Positions 50,206-63,242 of a stretch of DNA of 64,000 nt are shown piece after piece. A program made the position numbers and the translations under genes. A model generated the notes under the pieces. That model had not been told where the DNA came from and did not search any database. It was given only the letters and a program-made list of their open reading frames with translations. This DNA is from Oncomelania hupensis (taxonomy: Eukaryota > Mollusca > Gastropoda > Littorinimorpha > Pomatiopsidae), in NCBI GenBank assembly GCA_036898135.1, contig CM072514.1:12202824-12266823 (forward strand). Direction: 5' to 3'. Each line of letters opens with the position of its first letter. Position 1 is the first letter of the stretch.

Positions 50206-50947
50206 AATCTCAGACAGAAAAAAAACTACAGTATTCTTTTTGGTATAAGTTTCCTACTCTCCGTTAGATATTGTTCAAATGCTGATGTCCAAAATATAAG
50301 CAACCATTCCATTGTAATCATTAAAAAAAATAAATAAATAAAAAGAACATTTTGCAGCTAATTGATAACTTTAATTGTTTTGTCAAACTTGATGTTCATA
50401 TGTGGTGTTCATATCAGTAGAGAACTTAGCTGATTCCATTGTCTAAGGACGACTGCTCATGTATCAATGTTCGGGTATTGAAAGATTTTCAATGGGTATG
50501 AATTGGGATGATCAATGATGGATGACATGTTGAACGCTGTAGATAGAGTGCTGAAAGAAAATGGAACGCTCATCTATTTGCGAACAGCTTTCATGTGTCA
50601 ACGACAGAGTAGCTGTTCACTGTTAATTCTCGCAAAGCGATGACAGGTTTTAACGACAGGGCATTGAAAGCTTATGAATAGCAATGGTAGGTCCAAAGCT
50701 GTTGAAACTATCTGCAGGAAGCGAAGCACGCATCTCCCATTGTGAGAATAAAAAGTACGTGAGATTGCGTGTAGGCCATGACTTTTTGATCTAAGGTTGG
50801 TTGTGTCAAATGAGATCATCTTTGAACAGCGATGACACAGCTAGGAACACATCCCTTTGCCCTTACAAATATCCTTAGTAGCTAGCTACATTCTGTGACA
50901 TTTTCACCGTTATTGATCATCAAATTTGCAGTACACCTGCACCCCGT
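50203..50947. other. Downstream of the 50948 stop; possible 3' UTR
   Basis: No ORF of note. Could be the 3' UTR of the minus-strand gene at 50948-51801; poly(A) site not fixed. Confidence 0.35.
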
Positions 50948-51801
<854 letters not shown>

Positions 51802-51928
51802 CTGTAAACGATCAAATAGCCCACATTTTGGATGGGAGATAATCCTTTTTCCCGTCATAGTTGGTCCCTTATGTGGCTGTGGCATGTAACAACAGCAAAG
51901 GGACATAGCAAAATAAGAAATAACATTG

Positions 51929-51998
51929 GATTTTTTTCCCGTCTTCTAATAGCTATCTCTCTGCTTTTCACCATATGTGTGAGTGATAGGTGTGTGTG
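51929..51998 (+). mobile_element. SINE-1 fragment
   Basis: CCGTCTTCTAATAGCTATCT and GTGTGAGTGATAGGTGTGTG match the 3' half of SINE-1. Confidence 0.5.
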
Positions 51999-52009
51999 AT
52001 ATATATGTA

Positions 52010-53040
52010 TATGACAAAAAGAATCAGAAAGACCACATCATCCCTCTATTACAACAACTCCACTGGCTACCCTTCTCACATAGGATCAAATACAAGCTCA
52101 CCTCTCTCACATAGTACATACAAATGCCTCAACAAGCTTGCTCCTACCTATCTCTCTGATTCAAGAATCAAGAGAGGACAAAGTGCATTTTGTATTACGC
52201 TGTCTATTTTTTTTTTTTTTTTTTTTTTGAGAAACAATTTATTGCTGCTAAGTTTATTAGAAACCCAAACGCATTTAGCTTTAACATTTTGCTGTCATCG
52301 ACAAGCCAAGAAACTGTTCGAAAGTTATGTATATTTTTGTACAAAGCGTTTAAAATGAGGGAGATAGCAATTTCGTAAGATTTACTGATTTGTTTCCTCT
52401 GATTGAGTGTTTGTTATACATGTATATTTTGTTTGAAAATTCACTGTACACACCCCTTCAATAGGGGGCATAGGCCTTATACTGAATAAAACATTTGTAT
52501 TCGTATTCTCACTCTATCAACCTTCCCGACCACTCCACTCCTCAAACGACAACCTCAAATTCAACATACCTCATACAAAACTTAAAACTGCAGGCCAACG
52601 CTCCTTTACTTTTCAAGCCCCCACCAACTGGGGCTCCCTACCTCTCCCCCTCCGTCAACAACAGTCTTTAGAAGCATTTAAATCTGGCCTCAAGACTTTT
52701 CTTTTCCCTAAATAATCCTCAAACTACAGTGCCCCGCTACTCTACCTTCCCCCTCCTTCCCCCCATCCCACATCACCCGCAAACCTAAATCAAAGCAGTT
52801 GTAAATGGCCATGTACGTAATCCTTTTTTGAAATTTTCTGTGCTTATTTCTGAGTGCCGTGTCTCTGTTGTGTTGTTGCCTTGTCATTTTATGTAATTTA
52901 TGCGCAAGTGTATATCAGTGTGCTTGAATTGTGAATGTGAAACAATGTGTATGAGTGTGCCTGGAGTCACCTTGTGGTGAGATATGTGCGCTTTATAAGT
53001 TCTCAAATAATTATCATTATTATTATTATTATTATTATTA
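52010..53040 (+). pseudogene. CR1-like LINE 3' end, split by an insertion
   Basis: Left part: HHPSITTTPL-type region (CATCATCCCTCTATTACAAC) and LNKLAPTYLSDSRI. Right part from 52505: NLKFNIPHTKLKTAGQRSFT, FQAPTNWGSLPLPLRQQQSL, EAFKSGLKTFLFPK and stop, then a 3' UTR ending TGTGCGCTTTATAAGTTC and an ATT tail. An insertion at 52205-52505 splits it. Confidence 0.8.
52205..52505. mobile_element. 300-bp insertion with T-run and GTATTC repeat
   Basis: Starts with about 20 T and ends AATAAAACATTTGTATTC, GTATTC. The poly(T) end could be a minus-strand poly(A) tail, or the GTATTC end a plus-strand LINE tail. Unclassified. Confidence 0.5.
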
Positions 53041-53045
53041 GTATT

Positions 53046-53430
53046 GGGGTGGCCTCGTGGTGCAGTGAATTAGTCGCTGGTTACCTATGCCGAAGGTTGT
53101 GGGTTCGATTCCCGCAAGGGGCGAACGTATGTGACTTAGGTACAAGACAGTTGAGATCACCGAGGGTTTTCTCCGGGCACTCCGGTTTCCTCCCTCCCTT
53201 CAATAATGGTACTGGATGCAGTCTATATAAAAACTTCAAAAATGAAAATTTGATGTTCTTTCCATCTTCTAATAGCAGTCTTCCTGCCTTTACACCACCT
53301 GTTTGAGTGATGGATGTGTGTTGTGTGTGTGAGAGTGGATGAAACATGTGAGCGCGTATGTTGGTACAGATTGCCGCGTTTTGAGCTTGATTAGAGATAT
53401 GGGGGAAAAGCACATATATATGGCATCCAA

Positions 53431-53436
<6 letters not shown>
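53046..53436 (+). mobile_element. SINE-1, full copy
   Basis: Head GGGGTGGCCTCGTGGTGCAG, B box GGGTTCGATTCCC, central block, 3' end ATGGCATCCAATATT. Inserted right after the LINE's ATT tail. Confidence 0.85.
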
Positions 53437-53461
<25 letters not shown>

Positions 53462-53575
53462 GAGTATATGAAAGTATGAGAAACATAGGCATAAGTGTAT
53501 ATTTTGGTACAGGTAGACATGCTTTGAGCTTGATTGGCGCTTTAGGGGAAATGTGCATATATATAATTATAACAA

Positions 53576-53636
<61 letters not shown>

Positions 53637-54012
53637 CGTGGCGCAGTGGGTAAGTCGCCGGTTTCCTATGCCGAAGGTCGCGGGTTCGATTCCCGTAAGG
53701 GGCGAACGTATGTGACTTAGGTACGAGACTATTGAGGTCACCGAGGGTTTTCTCCGGGCACTCCAGTTTCCTCCCTCCCTTAAATAATGGTACAGGACGC
53801 AGTCAATAAAAAAAATTCAAAAATAAAAATTTCGATTGTCTTTCCGTCTTCTAATAGCGATCTTCCTGCCTTTACACCACCTGTTTGAGTGATGGATGTG
53901 TGTTTGGTGTGTGTGAGGGTGGATGAAACATGTGAGCGCCTATGTTGGTACAGATTGCCGCGTTTTGAGCTTGATTAGAGATTTGAGGAAAAAGTGCATA
54001 TATATGGCACCC

Positions 54013-54072
<60 letters not shown>

Positions 54073-54186
54073 GAGTATATGAAAGTATGAGACACATAGG
54101 CATAAGTGTATATTTTGGTACAGGTAGACATGCTTTGAGCTTGATTGGCGCTTTAGGGGAAATGTGCATATATATAATTATAACAA

Positions 54187-54240
<54 letters not shown>
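53462..54240 (+). repeat. Tandem duplication of a SINE-1 3'-tail fragment and spacer
   Basis: A 105-bp block (GAGTATATGAAAGTATGAGA to TATATATAATTATAACAAG) at 53462-53576 recurs at 54073-54187, 611 bp apart, both followed by AAT arrays. Together with the two SINE-1 copies this looks like a duplicated SINE-plus-tail module. Confidence 0.8.
53637..54015 (+). mobile_element. SINE-1, copy lacking the first ~10 bp
   Basis: Begins CGTGGCGCAGTGGGTAAG directly after an AAT array; otherwise full length and ends in an ATT array. A closer match to 12593 than to 53046 in the head. Confidence 0.85.
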
Positions 54241-54241
<1 letters not shown>

Positions 54242-54259
54242 TAGTATTATTATTATTAC

Positions 54260-54299
<40 letters not shown>

Positions 54300-54320
54300 G
54301 TCATTATTATTATTATTATA
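54018..54320. repeat. ATT, AAT and mixed microsatellites
   Basis: ATT at 54018-54072, AAT at 54188-54240, ATT at 54245-54318. Confidence 0.9.
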
Positions 54321-54393
54321 ACTTTAGATAAGTCGACCAATATTCAGTGACATTTGGATGGGACATAACCCTGTCAACTAAACCCTGATGTAA

Positions 54394-54585
54394 CACACCA
54401 GCTCAATGCCTATGTGAGCAGCACTCTTAGGTTCTCCCACATTTTGCTGGCTGCGGGCTATTTATAGCTTGCCTACACCCTCCTTTTCAGTGAAAGGAAA
54501 GGAAAGAAGAGCACCGGCGAAGCTATTTATAGCTAGCCTGGCTGAACTAACTTCAAAACCTAAAAGCTTTGGTTGAGTCCGTGTG
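54394..54585 (+). mobile_element. 192-bp MITE, copy 3
   Basis: Ends CACACCAGCTCAA and TTGAGTCCGTGTG, nearly identical to the 12238 copy. Flanks GTAA (54390-54393) and GTAG (54586-54589), a 4-bp duplication with one mismatch. Confidence 0.9.
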
Positions 54586-54589
54586 GTAG

Positions 54590-56900
54590 CGACAAGCTAA
54601 GACGACCATTATTAGTTGCTAAAAATATTAAATGTATATATAGCGCACTTAAAGATCAAAGAGTTACTGAAGGTGCAGGGGGATAACAGGATCTACCACA
54701 AGCTTGCCAGGATGCCAAATTGCTGATGCTTCATGTTCGCTGAATCCTCAAGACTACCGAGCTACCCTCATCTACCTTAATGTATGCGTGGTTTTTAAGT
54801 TAGCCTGTCACCTGCTGCTTTGGCAAAATTACTGGATTTTTGTTTGTTTTTTTTCTTTTTTTTAAGCATGCCGCTGCAGCGACATGGGCAGAGGGGAAGT
54901 GGACCACCATTTACAGAGTCTTTATAGAAAGTTGACTTCTGTTGTTGGTGTTGTTGTTATTGGTGATGGTGGCGGTGGTTATGGTGGTAGTGACTGTGGT
55001 GGTGGGAACTTTGAATTGCTTTTCTGCTGATAAAGACACTAGCCTCGTGCTCACTTATTTTGTTGTATTAAACTTTTTACTGCATCTTTCTTGCCTAGGA
55101 GTGTGCTTTCCTCCTGACATTCTTCCGTTGTTTGTGTAACGGAGGGGAGTGGGGAGATATCATTTTGTGTGAGTGTGTGTGTGCATGAGTGTGTTTGCGT
55201 GCTGTATTTTTAATATTAAGAAAGCCATTTTATGAATATTATTCTCCCATTATTCAAGCATGTCAATTTATCAGGAGACTGCTGATTGTCATTATTTTAA
55301 AATTGCATGTAATTTTTTTCAAAAGTGTAGGCTTCAATACACTGTGCACTATTTTGAAATAATGTATATTTGGCTTCTCTTCCTTGTTATGTAAACAAAC
55401 AACTGTGCCTCCTGCTCACAATTCGCTGTGGTGCAATCTTTAGAATCAACCTAGATGCAATAAATAGGAATATAAACAAATTTATCCATTTATAATCAAA
55501 ACCATACTTTTTTAAAGGAGTTATTTTTCCTCAAGTGGGTAACATTCACTGTGAATATTAAAAAAAAAATTGTGACTCTGAAATGTGTTGACAGTTAGTT
55601 AGCCTTTAAAAGCATTTAGTTTCTGTCATTGAGGCAACCTTGCAGCACCGCCACCAGGAATCAAGAGACAAAACGCTTGGTATAAGTTGTGTGTAGATGA
55701 TAACACATGGTTTATTTTTGACTCATACTGGCTGTCATACAGCAGTACATTATTATAATTAACACATTACAACAAATTACAATGTCATGTATCAAATCAC
55801 AAGTGCATCAAACATGCAATACTTGTTTTCCATTATGTAATATTTCCAAGGGAACAACTGATTAATGTACATAAGAAGGAATTGCGCTTTATAAAAATTA
55901 TTACTTAGTAGTATTATTATTAAAATATCAATGTATCTTGCGTAATATTTCCAAGAAAACCTACTGAAGTACAAAAAATATATTGTCATTATATTTTGTG
56001 AAAATTATGTGAAAAGTTATACCAAAATTCTAAATTTTTCTTGCTATTATTATTCCCCCCAAAATCTGAAATTATTGCTTCCACCCCTCCCTTTCCCCCC
56101 CTCCCTCCCCCCCAAAAACAATTTAATAAAAAAATTAATAAAATAAAAAAATAAATAAATAATCTCTAAATTATTAAATACAAAATATTTTAAATTCATT
56201 TATGAAATTAAAAAGTACCTCCAGTAATAACAAATCCTACATCTTGTTACAGAAAATGAAATTATATGATTTTGGTCTGTTTGTAGGGTGACCTTTAACA
56301 TTGTGTACACACAATCTTTAAGTATTAGTATTTTATTTCCTATATAGTATAAAGAGGTACCCATTTAATTCTGAAAACATTTAATTTATATTGCTGAATG
56401 GATATTGACTGTTGTGGCATTAATAATAAACCAAACTTCACAATCAAGTCCGATGGAGTCGTGAATGTTGCAAAATTTAAATAAATATCTATAAATATAA
56501 TTCTAGTGGGTGCAATTCTTATGTATTCAAATGTATTCCTTGGTGTTCACTTGGCAATGAAATATTTTGTATCTTGTATGTTTGTGTACAGAGGTACCAA
56601 ATGTAAAAGTGCTAGTGTGACCTTTGAGTAGGATGACATTTGAAATATTGAATGAGTTGTGAAGTGACACAATTTAGGGGTGCATGGTAATATTTTGAAG
56701 TACTTCACAAGTTGGACACAATTTGTCTGTCTCCCAGAAATGTTAAAGGTCAACATCATTGAAACATAAAACTGAGCACAAAATATCTACATAATAAAAG
56801 AAGTCACATGCCAAACAACTTTTTTCCGAAAAATACTGCCTTTTTAAAATATTTAATAAAATCTACTTCGAATAAACTTTTGCACCTTCGAAAAGCCCAC
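54590..56900. other. AT-rich, no supported gene
   Basis: GGT-rich stretch at 54940-55010. No family-like ORF. A weak LINE-type ending (TTGCGCTTTATAAAAATTAT) is near 55880. Confidence 0.45.
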
Positions 56901-56943
56901 TCACGTGACCACATGGCTCGTGACGTCATTTGCTGTAGACAAT

Positions 56944-57445
56944 ATGGAGTCCGATAGTGCCCCTTCTCTATCAAAACGCAGGAAAACGAAGAGCAGTGGC
57001 CTATATTTTGCCGTTGCGGGTTGTACAAACAAACAAGCGGATGGGTTAACATTGCATAGGTTTCCCAAAAACGAAAAAGTGCGAAATAAGTGGGTGAGAT
57101 TCGTGCAGGAAAGCGTGTAAACTTCGGTCCGAAGTACTGGACACCAACTGCGTCGTCAGCAATTTGCGCAAAACACTTTGCTGAAGACTGCTTCCCCCCA
57201 AGTACCACTTTAATTAATGCGGAGCTTTGGGATGAAAACAATACAGACATTAAAGCCTGGTTCTGTTCCAACGATCCAAAGTCCGTGTGCCATTGCAACA
57301 AGCGCCTCAACAACAGCAACAGTGATTCAAGTTACTAGTACATGTAGTAGGCCTACTAGTACTGCTTCAACTACAGTCACAGTGGCTACTACACATCCAT
57401 CGTCTGCTATCAGTTTGCCGCGTGTCAGGAAAGTCAGAGGAGCTT

Positions 57446-57481
<36 letters not shown>

Positions 57482-57601
57482 TCGTTCTTATATAGCGCTT
57501 TTCCAGCTCAAGAGCTGCTCAAGGCGCTGGCCGATACAGGATCTAACTCAAGCCGCCCGAGACACCCACCCGCAGCTTTTCAGAAAAGGGAACGCAAGAG
57601 G
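56944..57601 (+). pseudogene. THAP-domain exon, two frameshifts and a SINE insertion
   Basis: MESDSAPSLSKRRKTKSSGL then YFAVAGCTNKQADGLTLHRF and KNEKVRNKWVRFV; a frame change near 57100; RVNFGPKYWTPTASSAICAK, HFAEDCFPP; a change back near 57220 to TLKPGSVPTI, the motif usual after THAP domains. The first zinc cysteine is not evident. After a Ser/Thr-rich stretch and RKVRGAF the frame is cut by 57448-57573 and resumes QKRERKR up to a donor GTATGT at 57602. THAP proteins bind DNA through a C2CH zinc finger and occur in hosts and P-type transposons. Confidence 0.8.
57448..57573 (-). mobile_element. SINE-4 3' fragment inside the THAP exon
   Basis: An ATTT tail and TATATAGCGCTTTTCCAGCT body, flanked by AGCTTTT on both sides (57441-57447 and 57574-57580). 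Confidence 0.85.
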
Positions 57602-58086
57602 GTATGTATTCACTGGTCTAGCTCGTATAATTATTTGTTTATTATTACAATTAGTACTCGGGGGTCGAATTCGTTTCTAACAGAAGAGAGCACTGCTGTA
57701 ACACGACAGATCGAGTGAAGAAACACTGCTTGTCTCGCTTGTAACTTCTTCGCAATCGGCCATTGTATACGGCTGCTGACGTCACTGCGAGGGGAGATCA
57801 GCGATAGCTGCGTTTTAGATTATTACTTCCCTTACTCTTAATTACAGGTAGGAAATCCCACTTTCAGTGATCGATATCTATTAAACGGTAGAGCTTTGCT
57901 TACCGAATTTTTTGCATCTGGTATTATTTAGTAAAGTTCTTTCAGCAGAAACTTTTTGACCGAGCACTGTGGTTGACCTTTAATACTGAATATTATTATG
58001 CCCGTCTTTGGTGATCAGAGTTTATAATGCAGGAGGAGCTGGCAAGCAAGCGTTGGCAAAGCAGAATTAAGGGAAATTAAGGGAAA

Positions 58087-59251
58087 GTTAATTAGTCATT
58101 TGTTTATAGGGTCCAGCGGACTGCAAAGAGCCGAATCAGGACAACAATTTGGTTGAAAGAGGACTCACCCCTGATCCGTATAAAAGGTCTGCTGAAACCC
58201 TAATGGTAACAATGAAGGCGCTCCACCAGCCGGTCATTTTACAATACATTACATACCATGATTATTGCTTTAGGTTCAGCGGACTCTTCCGAGCCAAATC
58301 AGGACCGGACAACCCCTGATCCGCATAAAAGATCTGCTGAAACAACTTTAGTGGTAAAACTGAAAGCTCTCCACCAGCCAGTCACTTTACCATAAAGACA
58401 TCCCACGCAGGGGACGCCGAGTCTGTACTCTAATTTATCGAACCCCCTTTTACAAAAACCAAATAGAATACAAACATCATTATAAATTATGAACAAAACA
58501 CATACATAGAAAATGCCTACATTGCTAAATAATAACATCATAGGAAGCCCTAGTGACCACCTGGCAGAAAGCGTCCAATATTCCCAAGCTGATCGAACAG
58601 ACCTCATACACAAATAAGGAGTCTTGTCCCAGAAGAGTTTTCAAGAAAAAAGGTAGGTGACAAGTCTAGCGAAGAAGAAGATAGTATAGTAGATTGACAA
58701 ACAGAGCAGGAATGAGAGAGAGCAAATGAGAAAGACAGCGACAGTGGGAATTTAAAGCACTAAATTTCCAGAAAGTGGGAATACTATTTATACTGAAACC
58801 CTCGGCACCCCAACGGGGGAATTTTACAATAAAGCCATCCCATATAGGATAAGCCAACCCATAAAGGAGATGCTGAGGCTGTACTCTAATTTATCGAAAT
58901 CCCGTTTACAAAAACAAAACGTGATTATAAAATATTAACAAAACACATATATAAGAAATGCCTACATTGCTAAATAACAATACCATAGAAAGCCCTAGTG
59001 ACCATTTGGCAGAAAGTGTTAAATATCCCTAAGCTGACCCAACAGACCCCATACATAAGCAAGGAGTTTTGGGAGAGTTTTCAAGAGAAAAGGTAGCTGA
59101 CTGGTCTAGCAAAGAAGATAGTAGATTGATAGAATACAGTAGGAATAAGAGAGAACAAAGGAGAAAGACAGCGATAGTGGGAATTTAAAGCATTAAATTT
59201 CCACAAATGGGGATGCTATTTATATAGAAACTCCCGGCACCCCCAAAGGGG
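58087..59251 (-). mobile_element. Retroposon family R, older outer copy (split)
   Basis: Parts 58087-58246 and 58821-59251 form one element, flanked by ATTAAGGGAAA (58076-58086 and 59252-59262), and interrupted by a second copy at 58247-58820. More diverged than the inner copy. Confidence 0.9.
58247..58820 (-). mobile_element. Retroposon family R, younger inner copy
   Basis: Flanked by ATTTTACAATA (58236-58246 and 58821-58831), a piece of the outer copy duplicated on insertion. Tail CATTACATACCATGATT at the left. Confidence 0.92.
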
Positions 59252-59262
59252 ATTAAGGGAAA

Positions 59263-62200
59263 ATGTACATGCAATGATCACAGGGTTACGGATTAAACAA
59301 ATTTTTTTTTTTACGTACAATTATTTTGCGGGACATGATTTACTCAGTTCAAACAAAAAATTCCTATCAAACTCGGAAATATCTTCTTAAAAAATTAAGA
59401 GCACATTTTCCACATTAAAAAAAAAAATTTTAAACTGTGGCGTTTGAACAATAAGGATATATAGTACTGAAAACGGTGGATACTATTAAATCCAACTGTA
59501 CAATTAAACACACTGTCTTCATTTGCGCATGATACAATACGTACCATTTACAATAAAAAGAAATTGCAGCTCAGTGATGACTGCTGTTCTCAAGTTATAA
59601 AATTCAGACACTGATCTAAAATGTACTCTTGTGAGCCCTGTACAAAATTAATCAAGTACATCTTAAGGTCCACCAATGTACATAACTAATGAGCACTGTA
59701 AGATCAATTTCCCCCAGATTGCACAAACAATGTTTGTACAATATTCACACACACAAATGTTGGCATATATTTACTGATCTACATAAACTGATTTAGATCT
59801 AACTATAGTGATCTCCCTCAGGAAAGAAGGGGAAGAGTTGTTTAGAACTAACAAGATTTAGATCTAACGCCATCTTTGTGTGCAGAGCTGAGATATAACT
59901 GCAATGATTCAGACCCAACCAAAGTGATCTTTTTGACTCCAAAAAGTAAGATATAATAATAAATGAGACAGAATAACTTATAACACACACATAGACACAC
60001 ACACACACACACACACAAACACACACATTTAAAAGCTTTGGCAGGAAAAAGATGCAACTTACAAAATTGTGATAACAAATACTTAGCGATGCTAAAGTAC
60101 AACAAGCAAAATAAGTCATCAACATAAATCGCAGGACTATTGCACTAACTATGATTCACAATAAAATGGACCGCACACATTTATAAACAACAGCTGTTTT
60201 TTCAGTTTGAATTTAGAACCCAACACACCACATTGCAACTAAAAATGCAAAGTAATATATTTCTTAAAGAAGATGTGTGTGAATCAAGTGACACGATGAG
60301 TTGCATGTTGACTAGGGGTGCTGTAAAGATGTTTTTTTGGGGTGGGGTGGGGTGGGAGGAGGTAAAGGGGTTGTGGGTGGGTGGGGGAAGGAAGGGGTGT
60401 TAATGAGATGTGCACTAGTTGCATCAAACAACTGCAACAAAACTCTTCCAGCAATAAAAACCAAAAGATTCAAATTCTTAAATGTTCCAAATACGCCATC
60501 TTAATGCCATTGAATGAATCTTCCGGAAAAAGAAACTACAAACTTATAGCTGGAGGGTGAGTGAGGGGATTAGGAGGTGGATGAGAACAAAATTTTACAC
60601 ATAATGCAAATAACAATAAAACATCTATAACAACAACAAACAAAAAATAACAGTGGCTAACAACAATTACAGATTTAAAAACAAAATTCATAATAAAGGC
60701 ACATTTGCAAACAAAATTCAAAGTATAAACATGACATCACTTGCGGAAAAAATAAAAGCATAATAATACCAATAATTACAACACTATTTTTAAAATGCTG
60801 GGCATAACAAAACACTAACATTTCAAATAAACACAAACACTATTCACATCAACAACTACAATTTTTGTGCCTAAATAGGAACAGAAAATTTTTTTTACAT
60901 ATATTTTTTTTTTATGCAACCAAAGTAACTGAACACAAGAAGGCATTGGAAACTATTAAAAGCAATTTCAAATCACAACATGTACACACAAATCTTGTGC
61001 CAGTCATAAGATTGCTTTGTCAAAGAGTGAATTATGTCCCAATTAAAGATATTTTGTCCCCAGAGATTCTGTATTCCAAATGAGATATTTGTTTAATATT
61101 AAACTTACAGCTGATGCTGAAAAATAATGTAGGTAAAACTCAACAACATCGAGAAAAAAAAGAAAAAAAGATAAGCATACATAAAGAGGAAAAAAATCAG
61201 ATCTATTTGAATGTAAAGGCATTTCCGACAGGAAAATCACAATGGGACTAAAAAATTTAAACAGCAACTGAAGAAAGAAGTGCACAGACCATACTTGTCA
61301 AATTCTGTGATTTGCTAAATAAAAATACTGACAAAAATTAAAAGAAACCCAAACTCAATAATATAGTCAACTTGATGCTGAAAAAAATTAAAAATGGACA
61401 AAAAACAGCATGTTACCAACGAGTGACAAATATACTGTTGATAACTCATGATTTTAAGAAACAGCTGATTCATGCCATATTTAAATATTATTATTAATGA
61501 TCATCAGCAGTTCAAAATTGTATTATTTCGGTTCAAAGAAAACTGTTTTCCATGAAATAGTTAAGCCATCAAACCTGATTAGTCTAAAATGACACAGTTT
61601 GAACAAGTGGTCAGGTTTCAATAACAGGAATTTTAATCACGCTGTACCATCTCCTGCATTTTATTTCGCAATGCTAACTTAGTAACAATGATCCTGGATG
61701 CTGCACATGAGGGGAGCTCAAAGCAGGGCTATCTGAATACAGGCTCATGCTCTGCGCAAACATTGCAGTTTACTCAAATCACTGCGAATCAAAACCCTGT
61801 CAATGTGTTACAAAATATTTGCTTGAAAGGTTTTCCAAAAGGTACAGTTGATCATTCTAAACAAAAAATGACAACAAATAATAATAACAAAGTAATTTTG
61901 GCTAAGTGAACACAACAGTTAATATTCAAATTCATCCAAACTTCAAATACAATATAAATATTTCTTTAAAATGTACTGAAATATATAAAGCAATAGCACA
62001 TTAAAAAAAACAAAAAACACCAACAACACAACCTTTTAAAGCCATTCAAAGCTTAAAACTTCAAGATAAGCTTCAAACACAATTAAATTCTAAGCAAAAA
62101 AACTAAGATGCCAAAATAAAGAACTCAACAAAACACCAAACAACTTAAAATATTTGCACAAGTTTTCTTCTCTCTATATAGCAGAGGAAATTATCATCAC

Positions 62201-62890
62201 TTACTTGATGCACTTTTCAAAAATCCGAACCAAAACACAACTATTTACACTAATAATTGATTCCCTGCTTCTTTTCAAACAGTAATATATGGTTACATAT
62301 CTTTATTTTAAATGCTTGCAGGTAATCTCATCCAAACAACTTTCTGCAATCACACACGTACATACTTTTTCACTTTCTTCTCCACACACATTTTCTTGCT
62401 TAAATCAAGAAATAATAATTAAAATTTTAAAAAGGTTTTGTTAAGAGAGGCATTGCTATTTTGGTTCCCATTTTTATATTTATTCACTTTATTGAACGAT
62501 TACTAAAAACTAAAAAAAAATTAATTATTAATTACGCATTTGAAAGTGCTTTATGTAGTCATTCAGTCCATTGAAATAATTCCTCTCAATGACGTTGTTT
62601 CAGATACGGATTTATCATATTTCTCTTTTAATAGAGAAGAGAGTTTCCAACAAAACAGTTTCCAACGAATGGTTACTTAAAGCATGTGAGGCAAGCAAAC
62701 AATGTTTGAACTCTGGGCTCTTCTTGAAGAGTATGACCATATTATTTTGTTGTTGCAAAAATATCCAGTTTTAGATTTTGTACAAATCTTAACTATTAGA
62801 TTGTTTTTTCAATCAAGGTGTGATTTCTGCAGGTCAGCGAAGGAGCACTGATAGCCTGAGCTCTTTTCTTTATCCAGTACGTGTAGGGTC
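59263..62890. other. AT-rich unique DNA, no supported gene
   Basis: No repeat family, few ORFs. An AC tract lies at 59988-60027 and a G-rich run at 60340-60395. It could be intron or a very long UTR; I cannot tell which. Confidence 0.4.
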
Positions 62891-62897
62891 CTTTGGC

Positions 62898-62982
62898 TTA
62901 CCCTAGATCAATAGGTTTAGACATATTTCTTTATTATATATATATGATAAAGAAATATGTCTAAACCTATTGATCTAGGGTA
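62898..62982. repeat. Near-perfect palindrome, about 36-bp arms
   Basis: ACCCTAGATCAATAGGTTTA and ACATATTTCTTTAT are exactly inverted in the right arm, with a TATATATATA loop. It could be a foldback or MITE remnant. Confidence 0.9.
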
Positions 62983-63040
62983 AATATATATATTGGTTTA
63001 GAAAAAGAACCAAGAAACGTTTCATCACAAAAGAATGAAG

Positions 63041-63144
63041 AAAGCAGCGTAGGGAACATGTTTCAGTGCTGCTAGAAAGCAGTGTAGGGAACATATTTCA
63101 GTTCTGCTAGAAAGCAGCGTAGGGAACATGTTTCAGTTCTGCTC
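63041..63144. repeat. Three 35-bp tandem units
   Basis: Unit AAAGCAGCGTAGGGAACATG followed by TTTCAGTTCTGCTAG. Confidence 0.85.
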
Positions 63145-63167
63145 CATACAAGATAACCTGTGAAAGT

Positions 63168-63242
63168 ATTTATTTATTGATCTTTTATAGCGCTTTTCCA
63201 GCTCACCAGCTGCTCAAGGCACTGTAATACAGGATCTAAAGG
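63168..63242 (-). mobile_element. SINE-4 3' stub
   Basis: TATTTATTGATC tail and TATAGCGCTTTTCCAGCTCA, as in the other SINE-4 copies. Confidence 0.6.

Noticed and set aside
49497..50337. Poly-Ile, poly-Tyr and poly-Asp ORFs
   Set aside because: Translations of ATT and GAT microsatellites.
56804..57319. A 171-aa minus-strand protein
   Set aside because: It is the antisense shadow of the THAP exon, which has clear domain features on the plus strand.
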